A stretch of DNA of 45,611 nucleotides from Oscillospiraceae bacterium (GCA_022766785.1 JALEOL010000059.1:1-45611); one strand, 5' to 3'. Shown: positions 1 through 8,122, counted from the first letter of the stretch. A program made the numbers and translations. The notes: generated by a model not told the origin, from the letters alone.

Positions 1-374
1 CGCTTCTTGACTACCTCGACAGCAAGGGTATCCCAGCCGCGATAGCCACCGCCACCGACATTCAGCGCACTGAGAGCTACCTCGGGCAGGTGGGGCTGCT
101 GGGGAGGTTCAGCAGGATAGTCTGCGCGGCTATGGTGGAAAGCGGCAAGCCAAAGCCGGATATCTACCTCTATGCGGCACAGCAGCTGGGGCTGCCGGCA
201 GGCGAGTGCATGGCGCTGGAGGACTCCCCGAACGGCGTGAGGAGCGCTTCATCAGCCGGGTGCGTGACCGTTATGGTTCCCGACCTCACCCAACCGGACG
301 AGGAACTGACCGGGCTTATCTTCGCAAAGGCGGATTCACTTGCGGACGTTCCGGCGCTTATTGAAAAGACGTGA
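1..374 (+). CDS. HAD-superfamily hydrolase, beta-phosphoglucomutase-like (5' end outside window)
   Basis: C-terminal part of a haloacid-dehalogenase phosphatase/phosphomutase, reading in frame from base 3. Visible HAD motifs: the motif II Thr region (IATATD), the motif III lysine (SGKPKPDIY) and the motif IV acidic loop (LEDSPNG). These match the beta-PGM / sugar-phosphatase (subfamily IA) type. The nucleophile Asp motif (DxD) and cap lie upstream of the window, so substrate cannot be judged. The gene ends at a TGA followed closely by a hairpin terminator. Family assignment is firm; substrate is unknown. Confidence 0.88.
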   Translation, partial: LLDYLDSKGIPAAIATATDIQRTESYLGQVGLLGRFSRIVCAAMVESGKPKPDIYLYAAQQLGLPAGECMALEDSPNGVRSASSAGCVTVMVPDLTQPDEELTGLIFAKADSLADVPALIEKT

Positions 375-384
375 TACATAACTT

Positions 385-423
385 CTCCGGGCGGCTTTGT
401 CTGCCCGGAGTATTTGTCATTTT
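385..423 (+). terminator. Intrinsic terminator after the HAD gene
   Basis: Perfect 8-bp stem CTCCGGGC (385-392) / GCCCGGAG (403-410) followed by a T-rich stretch (TATTTGTCATTTT). It lies 10 bp after the HAD stop codon. Confidence 0.75.
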
Positions 424-461
424 ACACATATTCTAGTATCCAAATTGTACACGCAGACTCA

Positions 462-490
462 TTGACATCAGACTTTTGCAGTAGTATAAT
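462..490 (+). promoter_or_regulatory. Sigma-A promoter of the solute-binding protein gene
   Basis: Exact TTGACA (462-467), 17-bp spacer, exact TATAAT (485-490). The predicted start is near 497, giving a leader of about 36 nt before the GGAGG (521-525) and ATG at 533. A perfect consensus suggests strong constitutive transcription unless a repressor acts. Confidence 0.85.
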
Positions 491-532
491 TGAAACGGAA
501 AAGTATTCCAAATAATTAACGGAGGTAAGGTA

Positions 533-2374
533 ATGAAAGCAACAAAAAGGATAACTGCGATGTTCTCCGCGGCTGCGGTGGCAATCAGTCTTGCAGTGCC
601 AGCGGCGGCAGCGCCGGAGCAGTACGAGGCGTCCGTGCAGCAGGAGTATCTCGCAGGCGGCAAGGTCAGCGTGTCAAAGCTGTCTTTCAGCAAGATCGAG
701 GATCAGGCGTACACCGGAAAGGCTGTCAAGCCTGATATCACAGTCAAGAGCGGCAACAAGATCCTCACCGCAGGCACGGACTACACCCTGTCCTACAAGA
801 ACAACACCAAGCTGGGCACCGCAACAGTGACCGTCACCGGCAAGGGAAATTACACAGGAACGAAAAAGCTGACATTCAAGATCGTGCCGGGAACGCCTGC
901 ACTCACCGTAAAGGAAAGCAGCGGCAAGCTCAGCCTGTCCTGGAGCAAGGCAAAGGGCGCGGCAGGCTATCAGCTGTACTATTCCGTGGACGGCGGAGCA
1001 TTCAAGAAGCTCACCACCACCCAGAAGACCAAGTACACCTTCTCCTCGCCGAAAGCCGGCACTTCCTACGTTTTCAAGGTAAGAGCCTACAAGAAGGTCA
1101 GCGGAAAGACGCTTTACGGCGCTTACTCTGAAGCAGTGGGACTGGGCGGCGCTGCCAACACGGACAAGACGCTGACGATACTCTCCTGGGAAGGCAACTC
1201 AGACGTAAAGAGAATGGTGGAGAGCTTCTGCAAGTCTAAAGGAAACAAGGTAGATGTCGAAATAGTCAGCGTCAGCGACTATGGCGAAGGGGCACGGGAC
1301 GGATACAGACAGTATATGAAGTCCTACGATGACGCCGATCTTATCGTGCTTGACACGGATTTCATGGTGCAGTATATCAACAGCAGTTTCACTCTGCCGC
1401 TTTCCTCTATCGGGCTTAACAAGAGCGATCTGCCGGAGATGTACCAGTACACTCTCGATCTCGGCACTAACGAAAACGGCGTACTTTACGCGGTATCCCC
1501 CCAGGCGACCCCCGGCGCGTTCGTTTACCGTGCAGACCTCGCTAAAGAATACCTCGGCGTTGACTCCCCGGAGGAAATGCACGAGCTTCTCAGCGACTGG
1601 GACAAATTTGTAAACACCGGCAAAACGCTGTACAAGAGTACCGGCGGCAAGGTATCGCTCCAGTCCACAATGGGCGGTCTGTGGCAGGTCATCAAATGCA
1701 ACGACGAACCCTGGGTGGTAAACGGCAAGCTAAACACCGCGAACGCCAAGGATTTCTTTAAGCTTATCACCCAGATGCAAAAAGACGGCTCCCTCGCCAA
1801 TGTACCCATGTGGGATCCCAGCTGGTATCTGTCGGTATACCAGGGCACGGCTCTCGGAGAGTTCCTGCCGTCATGGGGGCTCTATCCCGGGGAATACAGC
1901 GTGGTGAGCAACATGGCGAACTTCTCCGATTACGGCTACTCCAACAATGGCAAGGTGGATCTCGAGATATGCGAAGGCCCCGAAAGCTGGTACTGGGGCG
2001 GCACCTATTTCGCAGTTGCGAATTCCTGCAACAGTTCCTCCCTTGCAAAGGAATTCCTGCAATTCACCTGCGGCAGCAGCAAGAGCATGAAGGAATTCGC
2101 AAAGAATAATTACGACTTTGCGAACAACAGCTCCGCAATGAGCAAGATAAACTTTAGCAACCCCTGGCTGATTAACGACAATTACATCTCGGTACTGGCA
2201 GACAGTCTCAAGGGATTCAGCGTGAACGTTCCTTCCGTTTACGACTCCAGAATAGACAGCATCTGCTATGATGCAGCGTACAACCTTGTGAACGGGTATT
2301 TCTCAACAACAGATGAAGCATTGCAGTATTTCAAGAACGAGGTTGCAGCTTCTTTCCCAGATATCAAGATATAA
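533..2374 (+). CDS. Secreted protein: two Ig-like domains fused to a family-1 type extracellular solute-binding domain
   Basis: 613 residues. Residues 1-27 are a Sec signal peptide ending in an AAA-type cleavage site; there is no lipobox cysteine. Residues about 45-118 form a repeat-type Ig-like domain common in clostridial surface proteins (AYTGKAVKPDITVKSG, GKGNYTGTKKLTFKI). Residues about 122-203 resemble fibronectin type III (LSWSKAKGAAGYQLYYS). From about 212 on the protein resembles ABC sugar-binding proteins (LTILSWEGNSDVKRMVESF; a buried ADLIVLDTD strand; WYWGGTYFAVANSC). No permease or ATPase gene lies nearby, so ligand capture at the surface or signalling is possible. Start chosen by GGAGG 7 nt upstream. 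Function is inferred; no ligand can be named. Confidence 0.8.
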   Translation: MKATKRITAMFSAAAVAISLAVPAAAAPEQYEASVQQEYLAGGKVSVSKLSFSKIEDQAYTGKAVKPDITVKSGNKILTAGTDYTLSYKNNTKLGTATVTVTGKGNYTGTKKLTFKIVPGTPALTVKESSGKLSLSWSKAKGAAGYQLYYSVDGGAFKKLTTTQKTKYTFSSPKAGTSYVFKVRAYKKVSGKTLYGAYSEAVGLGGAANTDKTLTILSWEGNSDVKRMVESFCKSKGNKVDVEIVSVSDYGEGARDGYRQYMKSYDDADLIVLDTDFMVQYINSSFTLPLSSIGLNKSDLPEMYQYTLDLGTNENGVLYAVSPQATPGAFVYRADLAKEYLGVDSPEEMHELLSDWDKFVNTGKTLYKSTGGKVSLQSTMGGLWQVIKCNDEPWVVNGKLNTANAKDFFKLITQMQKDGSLANVPMWDPSWYLSVYQGTALGEFLPSWGLYPGEYSVVSNMANFSDYGYSNNGKVDLEICEGPESWYWGGTYFAVANSCNSSSLAKEFLQFTCGSSKSMKEFAKNNYDFANNSSAMSKINFSNPWLINDNYISVLADSLKGFSVNVPSVYDSRIDSICYDAAYNLVNGYFSTTDEALQYFKNEVAASFPDIKI

Positions 2375-2383
2375 TAAAACAGC

Positions 2384-2417
2384 ACCGGGCGGATAAAACC
2401 GCCCGGTTTGTTTGTTG
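2384..2417 (+). terminator. Intrinsic terminator between convergent genes
   Basis: 9-bp stem ACCGGGCGG (2384-2392) / CCGCCCGGT (2399-2407), loop ATAAAA, then TTTGTTTGTT. A run of A/T on the other side lets it also serve the minus-strand serpin gene. Confidence 0.8.
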
Positions 2418-2418
2418 A

Positions 2419-3753
2419 TCAGGGTTCAAAGACTGTTCCGGCGAAAAGCGGCTGACCGTCCATTCCGGTTATCACGAAGATAAACGGGCGGTCAAAGGTG
2501 AGATCCATTTCCTCCTCCGGGGGCATAGAAGCGCCGCATGCCTCCAGCTCCACAAAGGAAGCCGCCGTGCAGCCCTCCTCGTCTATCTGCACCCGGGCGG
2601 ACTGTTTCGCTTTTCCCACAAAAAGCGGATCATCGCATATCGGCGAGAAATCCGCAAGCTCCGGGCTGAAAACGTCCGTCACTCCCAGTTCCGAAAGTCC
2701 GCTTTTCAGGTCGAAATCAGAGGATACGTCAAACTTCGGCAGGGAAAGGTTTATCCGCAGGCTTTTGACTTTGCTCCAGTTATTCGGCTCCTTTATCATC
2801 TGCAAATACTCGCCGCTGTCCAGCACGGCGTTTACGTCCTTGTCCTCGTCCGGGAGTATCAGCCACATGCCGCAGCCGGTCTTGAAGCCAAGCTGTACCG
2901 CGCCGAAGTCCTCGCCGTATAAATAACATCCCCAGGTCTGGGTCTTGTTCATAAACTCGCGCTCGACATCTCCGCCGGGGGCATGGAACACACTCTGTGT
3001 GTTAAGCGCCTTATCGAACTCATTGTCCCACCTCGCCTTGAAATACACCGTGGAATACAGCGCAAATACGGTATCGGGATCCGGCTCAACATTCTGAACC
3101 GCGTCCGCAAGAAAGCCTCCGGTCTGCTCGTTGAGCCAGCTGCGAATGGCGGAATTCATCTCGTCCGTGCCGAACTTCCCCGTATACGCCGACGCGTAAT
3201 AATGCTGTGCCAGCAGCTTCAGGGTGTCCGCGTGGAACTCAGTCCCCTTGTCAAGCCATACCGAGTTCGCAAGCACGCTTGTGAGCGCTCCGTCGTCGCA
3301 GTAATTCGCGTTCCACACCTGCCCCGCCTGGGTGCGAAGCCCCTCTATGCTGTCCGCGCCCAGCAGGTCAAGTATCTGGCTGCGGCTGTTACCGTCACAG
3401 GTTTCTGCAAGCACGCTCAGCGCCATGTACAGGTTTACCGGGGAATACGCGCTGTTGCCGCTTCCCGAAAGATACGTCCGTATGCTGTCCCCGTAAAAGC
3501 TCCACAGGCTGTCAGCGTAGCCCTCCGGCTGATCCAGCTGCGTATTTCTGTCCTCCCACCAGTTGTCGTAGTTTTCCTCCACATAAACGTTCTGATCAGG
3601 ATACGGCGACATCTTTGGATAGAGTGCCTCCGCCTGCGCCTTAACTCCGGTCATTTCACTACTCATCGCAAATATTCCTCCTGCTACCGCAAGGCACGCC
3701 GCGGCTGCGCCCAGCGTTATCCACAGCGGCTTACGTTTTGACTTGTTTTTCAT
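2419..3753 (-). CDS. Serpin (serine protease inhibitor), membrane anchored
   Basis: 444 residues from the ATG with GGAGGTGCAGC before it; an upstream in-frame extension has no ribosome site. Residues about 11-30 form one hydrophobic segment, so the protein is probably anchored or exported. The serpin fold is shown by SPVNLYMALSVLAETC, FYSTVYFKARW-type sheet A strands, and the C-terminal signature FDRPFIFVITGMDGQPLFAG. The reactive-centre hinge is at about 392-400: E-E-G-C-T-A-A-S-F. Taking the Gly as P15 places P1-P1' at Ala408-Ser409, a small P1 suggesting an elastase-like target (inference). P14 is Cys rather than Thr/Ser and P9 is Phe, so inhibitory ability is not certain. Serpins of gut Ruminococcaceae relatives (the siropins of Eubacterium siraeum) inhibit host neutrophil proteases. 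Confidence 0.93.
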   Translation of the reverse strand: MKNKSKRKPLWITLGAAAACLAVAGGIFAMSSEMTGVKAQAEALYPKMSPYPDQNVYVEENYDNWWEDRNTQLDQPEGYADSLWSFYGDSIRTYLSGSGNSAYSPVNLYMALSVLAETCDGNSRSQILDLLGADSIEGLRTQAGQVWNANYCDDGALTSVLANSVWLDKGTEFHADTLKLLAQHYYASAYTGKFGTDEMNSAIRSWLNEQTGGFLADAVQNVEPDPDTVFALYSTVYFKARWDNEFDKALNTQSVFHAPGGDVEREFMNKTQTWGCYLYGEDFGAVQLGFKTGCGMWLILPDEDKDVNAVLDSGEYLQMIKEPNNWSKVKSLRINLSLPKFDVSSDFDLKSGLSELGVTDVFSPELADFSPICDDPLFVGKAKQSARVQIDEEGCTAASFVELEACGASMPPEEEMDLTFDRPFIFVITGMDGQPLFAGTVFEP

Positions 3754-3901
3754 GCTGCACCTCCGTTTGTGGTTTCTTACAAATAACACCGCACGGACGG
3801 CAGAAAGGTTGCAGCTTTCAAAGCACACGCTGAACAAACCGTCTGAAAGTATTCCACAAAAACGAACGGGAACGCCAAAGCAACTTCCCCGTTTGCTGCA
3901 T

Positions 3902-5266
3902 TCAGACAGCCGTCTCCTTATCCCGAACCAGCATGCACTTGTCCTTCCACTTGCCCTGCCAGTAGCGTATCAGGCTCATCAGCGCGGTTATCACCCAGGT
4001 AAGGCAGGTGGTAGTCCAGACCGCCCACCAGCCCATAGCAGGGATATTCACAAGTATTACCGCAAAGCCTATCCTCCCAATTACCTCCACAAAGCCGTTT
4101 ATCATGGCGTAAACCACGTCCCCGGCTCCGTTCAGCAGTCCGCGCGTGGTGTGGATAGTACCCAGCGCGATATAGAACAGGCAGGACAGCCGCAGAGCCT
4201 TTCCGCCGATAGCGATGACCGCCGGCTCGTCCACGAACATTCCCACTATCTGATCCCCCAGCAGCTGGAATATCACCATGATGAACAGCGCAAATCCCAC
4301 CGTTACCAGCATACTCCTGTGATATCCCCGGATAACGCGCTTCTGATACCCTGCGCCGATATTCTGCCCGGAAAATGTCGATACCGCCGCATTGAGCGAA
4401 GCGAACGGCTGCTGCACCAGCTGCTCCACCCTCATTGTTGCAGTGTAAGCCGCCATGACCGTCTCGCCGAAGCCGTTTGCAGTGCGCTGGAGGAATATCA
4501 TCGACACCGATATCATCGCGTTCTGGAGGGCTATGGGGATACCGGTGGTAATGCACCTGCGGCAGACCTCGCCCACCGGCTTTGCGTCCTCACGGGTGAG
4601 CCTGAAATACGGGTTTTTCCGGAACCCCACCACTATGCTGCCTGCGGCGCTGACGCCCTGGGATATCACCGTCGCGTAGGCGGCGCCGACTACCCCCCAG
4701 CCAAATCCCACCACGAACAGCAGGTCAAGCCCCACGTTCAGCAGGCTTGCCACCACCAGGAACACAAGCGGAGTGCGCGAGTCCCCAAGGGAGCGCATCA
4801 CGGCGTTTATCCAGTTGTAGGCGGCAACGCACAGAGTTCCGGAGCATGCCGCGCGCATGTAGTCCGTAGCGTCCGCGAGCAGGTTTTCGGGGGTGTTCAT
4901 CATCTTCATCAGCAGCCCGGCGAACGCCACCGAGATCACCGTTACCACCAGCCCGAACGCCATGATCACATAAGCGGAATTGGTGATGAGCTTCTTTACT
5001 TCCCTGTGCATTCCTGCGCCGAAACGCTGTGAGATCAGTATTCCTGCGCCCACCGAAAGCCCGATGCACAACGTGCTGAAAAGGTATGTCAGTGAGCCGG
5101 TCGTTCCCACCGCCGCCAGCTTGTCAGCGCCGAGATATCTTCCGACGATGACAGAATCCACGATATTGTAAAGCTGCTGGAACAGGTTTCCTGCAAATAG
5201 CGGCAGCGTGAACAGGATTATGTGTTTAAGCTCGCTGCCTTCGGTCATTTTCTGGGTATAGGTCAT
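3902..5266 (-). CDS. MATE-family multidrug/Na+ antiporter
   Basis: 454 residues with about twelve hydrophobic helices. The N-terminal MATE signature is clear (LPLFAGNLFQQLYNIVDSVIVGRYLGADKLAAVG) and a second, weaker half repeats it (IGLPIALQNAMISVSMIFLQR-like region, GIPIALQNA). The family exports cationic drugs or metabolites in exchange for Na+ or H+. Start ATG has AGAAGGAAG upstream. It lies upstream of the serpin on the same strand with 148 bp between them; no terminator or strong promoter is obvious in that gap, so cotranscription is possible. Substrate unknown. Confidence 0.93.
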   Translation of the reverse strand: MTYTQKMTEGSELKHIILFTLPLFAGNLFQQLYNIVDSVIVGRYLGADKLAAVGTTGSLTYLFSTLCIGLSVGAGILISQRFGAGMHREVKKLITNSAYVIMAFGLVVTVISVAFAGLLMKMMNTPENLLADATDYMRAACSGTLCVAAYNWINAVMRSLGDSRTPLVFLVVASLLNVGLDLLFVVGFGWGVVGAAYATVISQGVSAAGSIVVGFRKNPYFRLTREDAKPVGEVCRRCITTGIPIALQNAMISVSMIFLQRTANGFGETVMAAYTATMRVEQLVQQPFASLNAAVSTFSGQNIGAGYQKRVIRGYHRSMLVTVGFALFIMVIFQLLGDQIVGMFVDEPAVIAIGGKALRLSCLFYIALGTIHTTRGLLNGAGDVVYAMINGFVEVIGRIGFAVILVNIPAMGWWAVWTTTCLTWVITALMSLIRYWQGKWKDKCMLVRDKETAV

Positions 5267-5287
5267 AATTCTTCCTTCTATCTATAC

Positions 5288-5317
5288 ACAACAAACAGCC
5301 CCACTGTTCCAGTGGGG
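5288..5317 (-). terminator. Intrinsic terminator of ireB
   Basis: Perfect 8-bp stem CCCCACTG (5299-5306) / CAGTGGGG (5310-5317) with a 3-nt loop; read on the minus strand it is followed by CTGTTTGTTGTG. It lies 25 bp downstream of the ireB stop. Confidence 0.7.
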
Positions 5318-5342
5318 TCGTTCGTTCGTATGATTTTCTGTT

Positions 5343-5588
5343 TCAGTCCGACAGATAGGACTTTACGAGCACCTGCAGCAGCTCGTCCCGGTCGATGTGC
5401 CGGATAAGCCCACGGGCGTTATTGAATGTCGTGATGTATGTGGGATCCTCTGAGAGAATGTAGCCAACAAGCTGGTTTATCGGGTTGTAGCCCTTCTGCT
5501 TGAGTGCGTCATAGACAGTAGTAAGGATCTCCTTCATCTCGTTTTCTCTGTCATCGTGTACAGAAAAAGTCATAGTCTTGTCGTGCAT
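5343..5588 (-). CDS. ireB: IreB family regulatory phosphoprotein (YrzL, UPF0297)
   Basis: 81 residues, full family length. The conserved core is present: [28 protein letters not shown] then the basic-acidic [22 protein letters not shown]. In Enterococcus, IreB is phosphorylated by the PASTA kinase IreK and affects cephalosporin resistance; a Thr-containing N-terminus (MHDKTMTF) agrees with that role. Ribosome site AAGGAAGG lies 9 nt before the ATG. In most Firmicutes it sits beside ruvX and a DUF1292 gene; here it is a lone transcription unit with ruvX about 23 kb away. Confidence 0.92.
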   Translation of the reverse strand: MHDKTMTFSVHDDRENEMKEILTTVYDALKQKGYNPINQLVGYILSEDPTYITTFNNARGLIRHIDRDELLQVLVKSYLSD

Positions 5589-5614
5589 AACATCAATCCT
5601 TCCTTGTCCAAATT

Positions 5615-5631
5615 GTTACAAATCGGTTACA
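5615..5631 (-). promoter_or_regulatory. WalR/PhoB-type direct repeat at the ireB transcription start
   Basis: On the minus strand the sequence reads TGTAAC-CGATT-TGTAAC, i.e. TGTWAH-N5-TGTWAH, which equals the established WalR (YycF) consensus. It begins at about +1 of the predicted ireB transcript, a position expected to repress. An overlapping inverted repeat TTGTTA (5613-5618) / TAACAA (5633-5638) is also present. The binding protein is inference. Confidence 0.5.
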
Positions 5632-5637
5632 ATAACA

Positions 5638-5666
5638 ATTATACACGAGTTTTTCTGAAATTACAA
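5638..5666 (-). promoter_or_regulatory. Promoter of ireB
   Basis: Minus strand TTGTAA (5661-5666), 17-bp spacer, exact TATAAT (5638-5643). The transcription start is predicted near 5631, about 40 nt before the ATG. Confidence 0.7.
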
Positions 5667-5799
5667 CTATATTTACAGAGTTTAGTGAATATTACCACAC
5701 AAAATCTATAATTGTCACAAAAACGATTTACCGTCTTTGGATATTCTCACAAAAAACATGCGCCATTAGACTAGTGATATATAAAATTCGCTAAAACAC

Positions 5800-5828
5800 T
5801 TGTATATTTCAGTTTTTTGTGATATAAT
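5800..5828 (+). promoter_or_regulatory. Promoter of divIVA
   Basis: TTGTAT (5800-5805), 17-bp spacer, TATAAT (5823-5828) with an extended -10 TGA just before it. The roughly 85-nt leader contains a 7-bp hairpin GGACGTA (5848-5854) / TACGTCC (5865-5871). The rest of the 333-bp gap upstream is AT-rich and shows no gene. Confidence 0.7.
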
Positions 5829-5921
5829 GTTAAATAGCAATGCGGTCGGACGTAACCGGAAATATACGTCCCTGGCAGCAATATTTTCCAGTAATTTCGA
5901 TATTTTCAGGAGGAATCACAG

Positions 5922-7502
5922 ATGGCAGCAGGCGATGGATTCAAGCAGGTCCCTTTCGGGTTTGACAAGAACGAAGTAAATACATACATCAGCGATCTCC
6001 GCAAGAAAATGAACGCCATGGAAGCGGACATGCGCGCCAACAACGAAAAGACCCGTGCGGCTGAAAAGCTCGCGGACGAGGCTGACGGCAGAATAAAGGC
6101 AGCCCAGCAGGAAGCCGACAAAAAGGTGGAGGAGATCAGCGCCCAGCTCGAGGAGGAAAAGTCCACCACGTCAAGACAGCTGGTCGAAATACGCAGCCTC
6201 AAGGAACGCCTTGACAACGAAAAGAAAAAGATGACCGACATGCTCAAGAACGGAAAGGGCGTATCCCAGGAGGCTACCCGTGCGTTCAACGAGGTGCTGG
6301 ACAAGGCTAACGAGGAAGCCGCCGCTGTCATTGAAAACGCAAAGAAGCAGGCTCAGCAGATAATCGACGCTGCACAGCAGCACACAGAGGAAGTAACAAA
6401 GAAGACGGACGCATTCATGGCTCAGCTGCGCGAACAGATCGAGTCGATGAACGCCGGCTTTAATGAACTGAACAAGTCCGCGGCTGAACTTCTCGGAACG
6501 GAAGCCCCTGCGGTCACCCTGCCCGAGCCGGAACCTGTCGCAGCGCCTGCACCCGTGGTTCCCCAGCCGGAAGCCCCCGTGGAAGTTCCGGATATGTCTG
6601 TATTCGATGTGGCAGAGGATATAGAAGAACAGCCTGCCGAGGAGCCGGAGCCTGTTCAGCCCGAACCCGAGCCTGCTTCTGAACCCGAGCCTGTTCCCGA
6701 GCCTGAGGAAGAAGCCGAGGAGGACAGCTCCGGTTCCATGTTCGACGATGAATGGAGCGGAAACGAGATGGCTGACGCAGTGTCTGCCGCTGAAAAGCAG
6801 CTGGAGCAGATCGCGAAAAAGGATATCCCCCTCGTTAATCCCGACGCAGCAAACCCGTTCGGCGGCGCTCTGTTCGATATGAGCGAAAAGCAGGACGATA
6901 TGACCGACTTCTCGCTGGATAAGCCTGAGGATACCACAGAGGAGCATGTCAGCGAGATCTCTCCGCTGGACGTTTCCGACCACGCCGAGGCTTCCTTCGA
7001 CAATGATTTCACGAAGGATCTCCTGGCTCAGACAATGCCCTCCAGCTCCCTCGGAAATGACGCGGACGACGATCTGCTGGCGGCAGTCAGGGCTGCGGAG
7101 GAAGCTGCGGCAGTTCAGCCCAACAACGTATCTGATTTCGATATGGACGACGAGCCTGCACAGACCTCCGGCGCTTCTGAGGAGGACGATCTGATGAAAG
7201 CGCTGCGCGAGGCGGAAGCGGCATTCGGCGGTTCGGTAACGGACGACGACAGTTCCTCCAATGACGAGGAAGAAGAAAGCAGCGCTGCAGAAGATCCGTG
7301 GGCAGCGCTCCAGAAGCAGCTTGAGGCAATGGAAAGCGCGAACGGCACAGGCTCCGCAGTCACCTACGACGAGCCTGAGCCTGCAGAGGATCCCCAGGTC
7401 GCTCCCCCGTCCGCTGACGACTCCTCTATCTGGAACTTCGGCGGCAGCGGAAGCGATGACGACGACATGAGCTCCGACTTCGGCGGCTTCGGCGGTTTCT
7501 GA
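5922..7502 (+). CDS. DivIVA-family coiled-coil protein with long acidic disordered tail
   Basis: 526 residues. Residues 7-30 match the DivIVA membrane/curvature-sensing N-terminus (FKQVPFGFDKNEVNTYISDL). Residues about 28-190 are heptad-rich coiled coil. From about 195 the protein is Pro/Glu rich (EPEP repeats at 240-262) then strongly acidic, with four short helical motifs separated by disorder (near 282, 382, 421 and 457) and an FG-rich end. DivIVA proteins mark poles and septa and recruit division, cell-wall or chromosome factors; classic members are 160-250 residues, so the tail is an expansion. Ribosome site AGGAGG sits 7 nt before ATG. The specific partner cannot be told. Confidence 0.85.
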   Translation: MAAGDGFKQVPFGFDKNEVNTYISDLRKKMNAMEADMRANNEKTRAAEKLADEADGRIKAAQQEADKKVEEISAQLEEEKSTTSRQLVEIRSLKERLDNEKKKMTDMLKNGKGVSQEATRAFNEVLDKANEEAAAVIENAKKQAQQIIDAAQQHTEEVTKKTDAFMAQLREQIESMNAGFNELNKSAAELLGTEAPAVTLPEPEPVAAPAPVVPQPEAPVEVPDMSVFDVAEDIEEQPAEEPEPVQPEPEPASEPEPVPEPEEEAEEDSSGSMFDDEWSGNEMADAVSAAEKQLEQIAKKDIPLVNPDAANPFGGALFDMSEKQDDMTDFSLDKPEDTTEEHVSEISPLDVSDHAEASFDNDFTKDLLAQTMPSSSLGNDADDDLLAAVRAAEEAAAVQPNNVSDFDMDDEPAQTSGASEEDDLMKALREAEAAFGGSVTDDDSSSNDEEEESSAAEDPWAALQKQLEAMESANGTGSAVTYDEPEPAEDPQVAPPSADDSSIWNFGGSGSDDDDMSSDFGGFGGF

Positions 7503-7513
7503 TTTAACGCAAA

Positions 7514-7533
7514 GGGCGGACGTTGTTCCGCCC
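7514..7533 (+). terminator. Hairpin after divIVA, weak terminator
   Basis: Perfect 7-bp stem GGGCGGA (7514-7520) / TCCGCCC (7527-7533), but only a scattered T-run follows (ATGCTCATTTT). It may partly terminate transcription and leave some read-through into the next gene. Confidence 0.5.
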
Positions 7534-7567
7534 ATGCTCATTTTGACAAGGACATCTGGAATTAATT

Positions 7568-8122
7568 ATGGAAATTGAACTGAACACAAGCGAACTCAAA
7601 GAAAAGGCAAAGACCCTCCGGGCAGGAGACAAGGTGCTGCTCAGCGGAACGGTGTACACCTCCAGGGACGCGGCGCACAAGCGCATAAAAGCGTGCATTG
7701 ACAGCGGCGAACCCCTCCCCTACGACCTGAACGGAGCTGCGATCTACTACGCAGGCCCCACCCAGGCAAAGGAGGGCATGGCGATAGGCTCCTGCGGTCC
7801 CACCACATCAAGCAGAATGGACGTGTATTCGCCGCTGCTGCTTGACATGGGATTGTCGGCAATGATAGGAAAGGGCGAGCGCTCCCAGGCGGTATGCGAC
7901 GCTATCGTGCGCAACGGCGCGGTGTATTTCTGCGCTATCGGCGGCGCAGGCGCGCTGGCGTGCAAATGCATCACCGAGTGCGAGGTGATCGCGTTCGAGG
8001 ATCTCGGCTGCGAGAGCGTCAAGCGACTGCAATTTGACAGATTTCCGCTGATCGTCACCATAGACTGCGCAGGTGGAAATCTGTTCCGCAGCGGCAGGTC
8101 AGAATACTCCAGGGAAGCCTGA
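7568..8122 (+). CDS. Class I fumarase / L(+)-tartrate dehydratase, beta subunit
   Basis: 184 residues, the usual length of a stand-alone beta subunit of the two-subunit Fe-S hydro-lyases. Diagnostic stretches: LLSGTVYTSRDAAHKRI at the N-terminus and GSCGPTTSSRMD plus MIGKGERS in the middle. The heterodimer hydrates fumarate or dehydrates tartrate; the [4Fe-4S]-binding alpha subunit is normally encoded just upstream, but upstream here is divIVA and downstream a sigma factor. The alpha gene must be elsewhere or lost. Ribosome site is weak (AAGGA 15 nt, or CTGGA 7 nt before ATG). Fumarate versus tartrate cannot be decided from the beta subunit. Confidence 0.87.
   Translation: MEIELNTSELKEKAKTLRAGDKVLLSGTVYTSRDAAHKRIKACIDSGEPLPYDLNGAAIYYAGPTQAKEGMAIGSCGPTTSSRMDVYSPLLLDMGLSAMIGKGERSQAVCDAIVRNGAVYFCAIGGAGALACKCITECEVIAFEDLGCESVKRLQFDRFPLIVTIDCAGGNLFRSGRSEYSREA

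Noticed and set aside
3743-5032. Long plus-strand frame opposite the MATE gene
   Set aside because: His/Arg/Gln-rich shadow of the antisense strand of a clear MATE gene.
7514-7533. Strong terminator after divIVA
   Set aside because: The hairpin is good but the U-tract is broken, so I list it only as weak.
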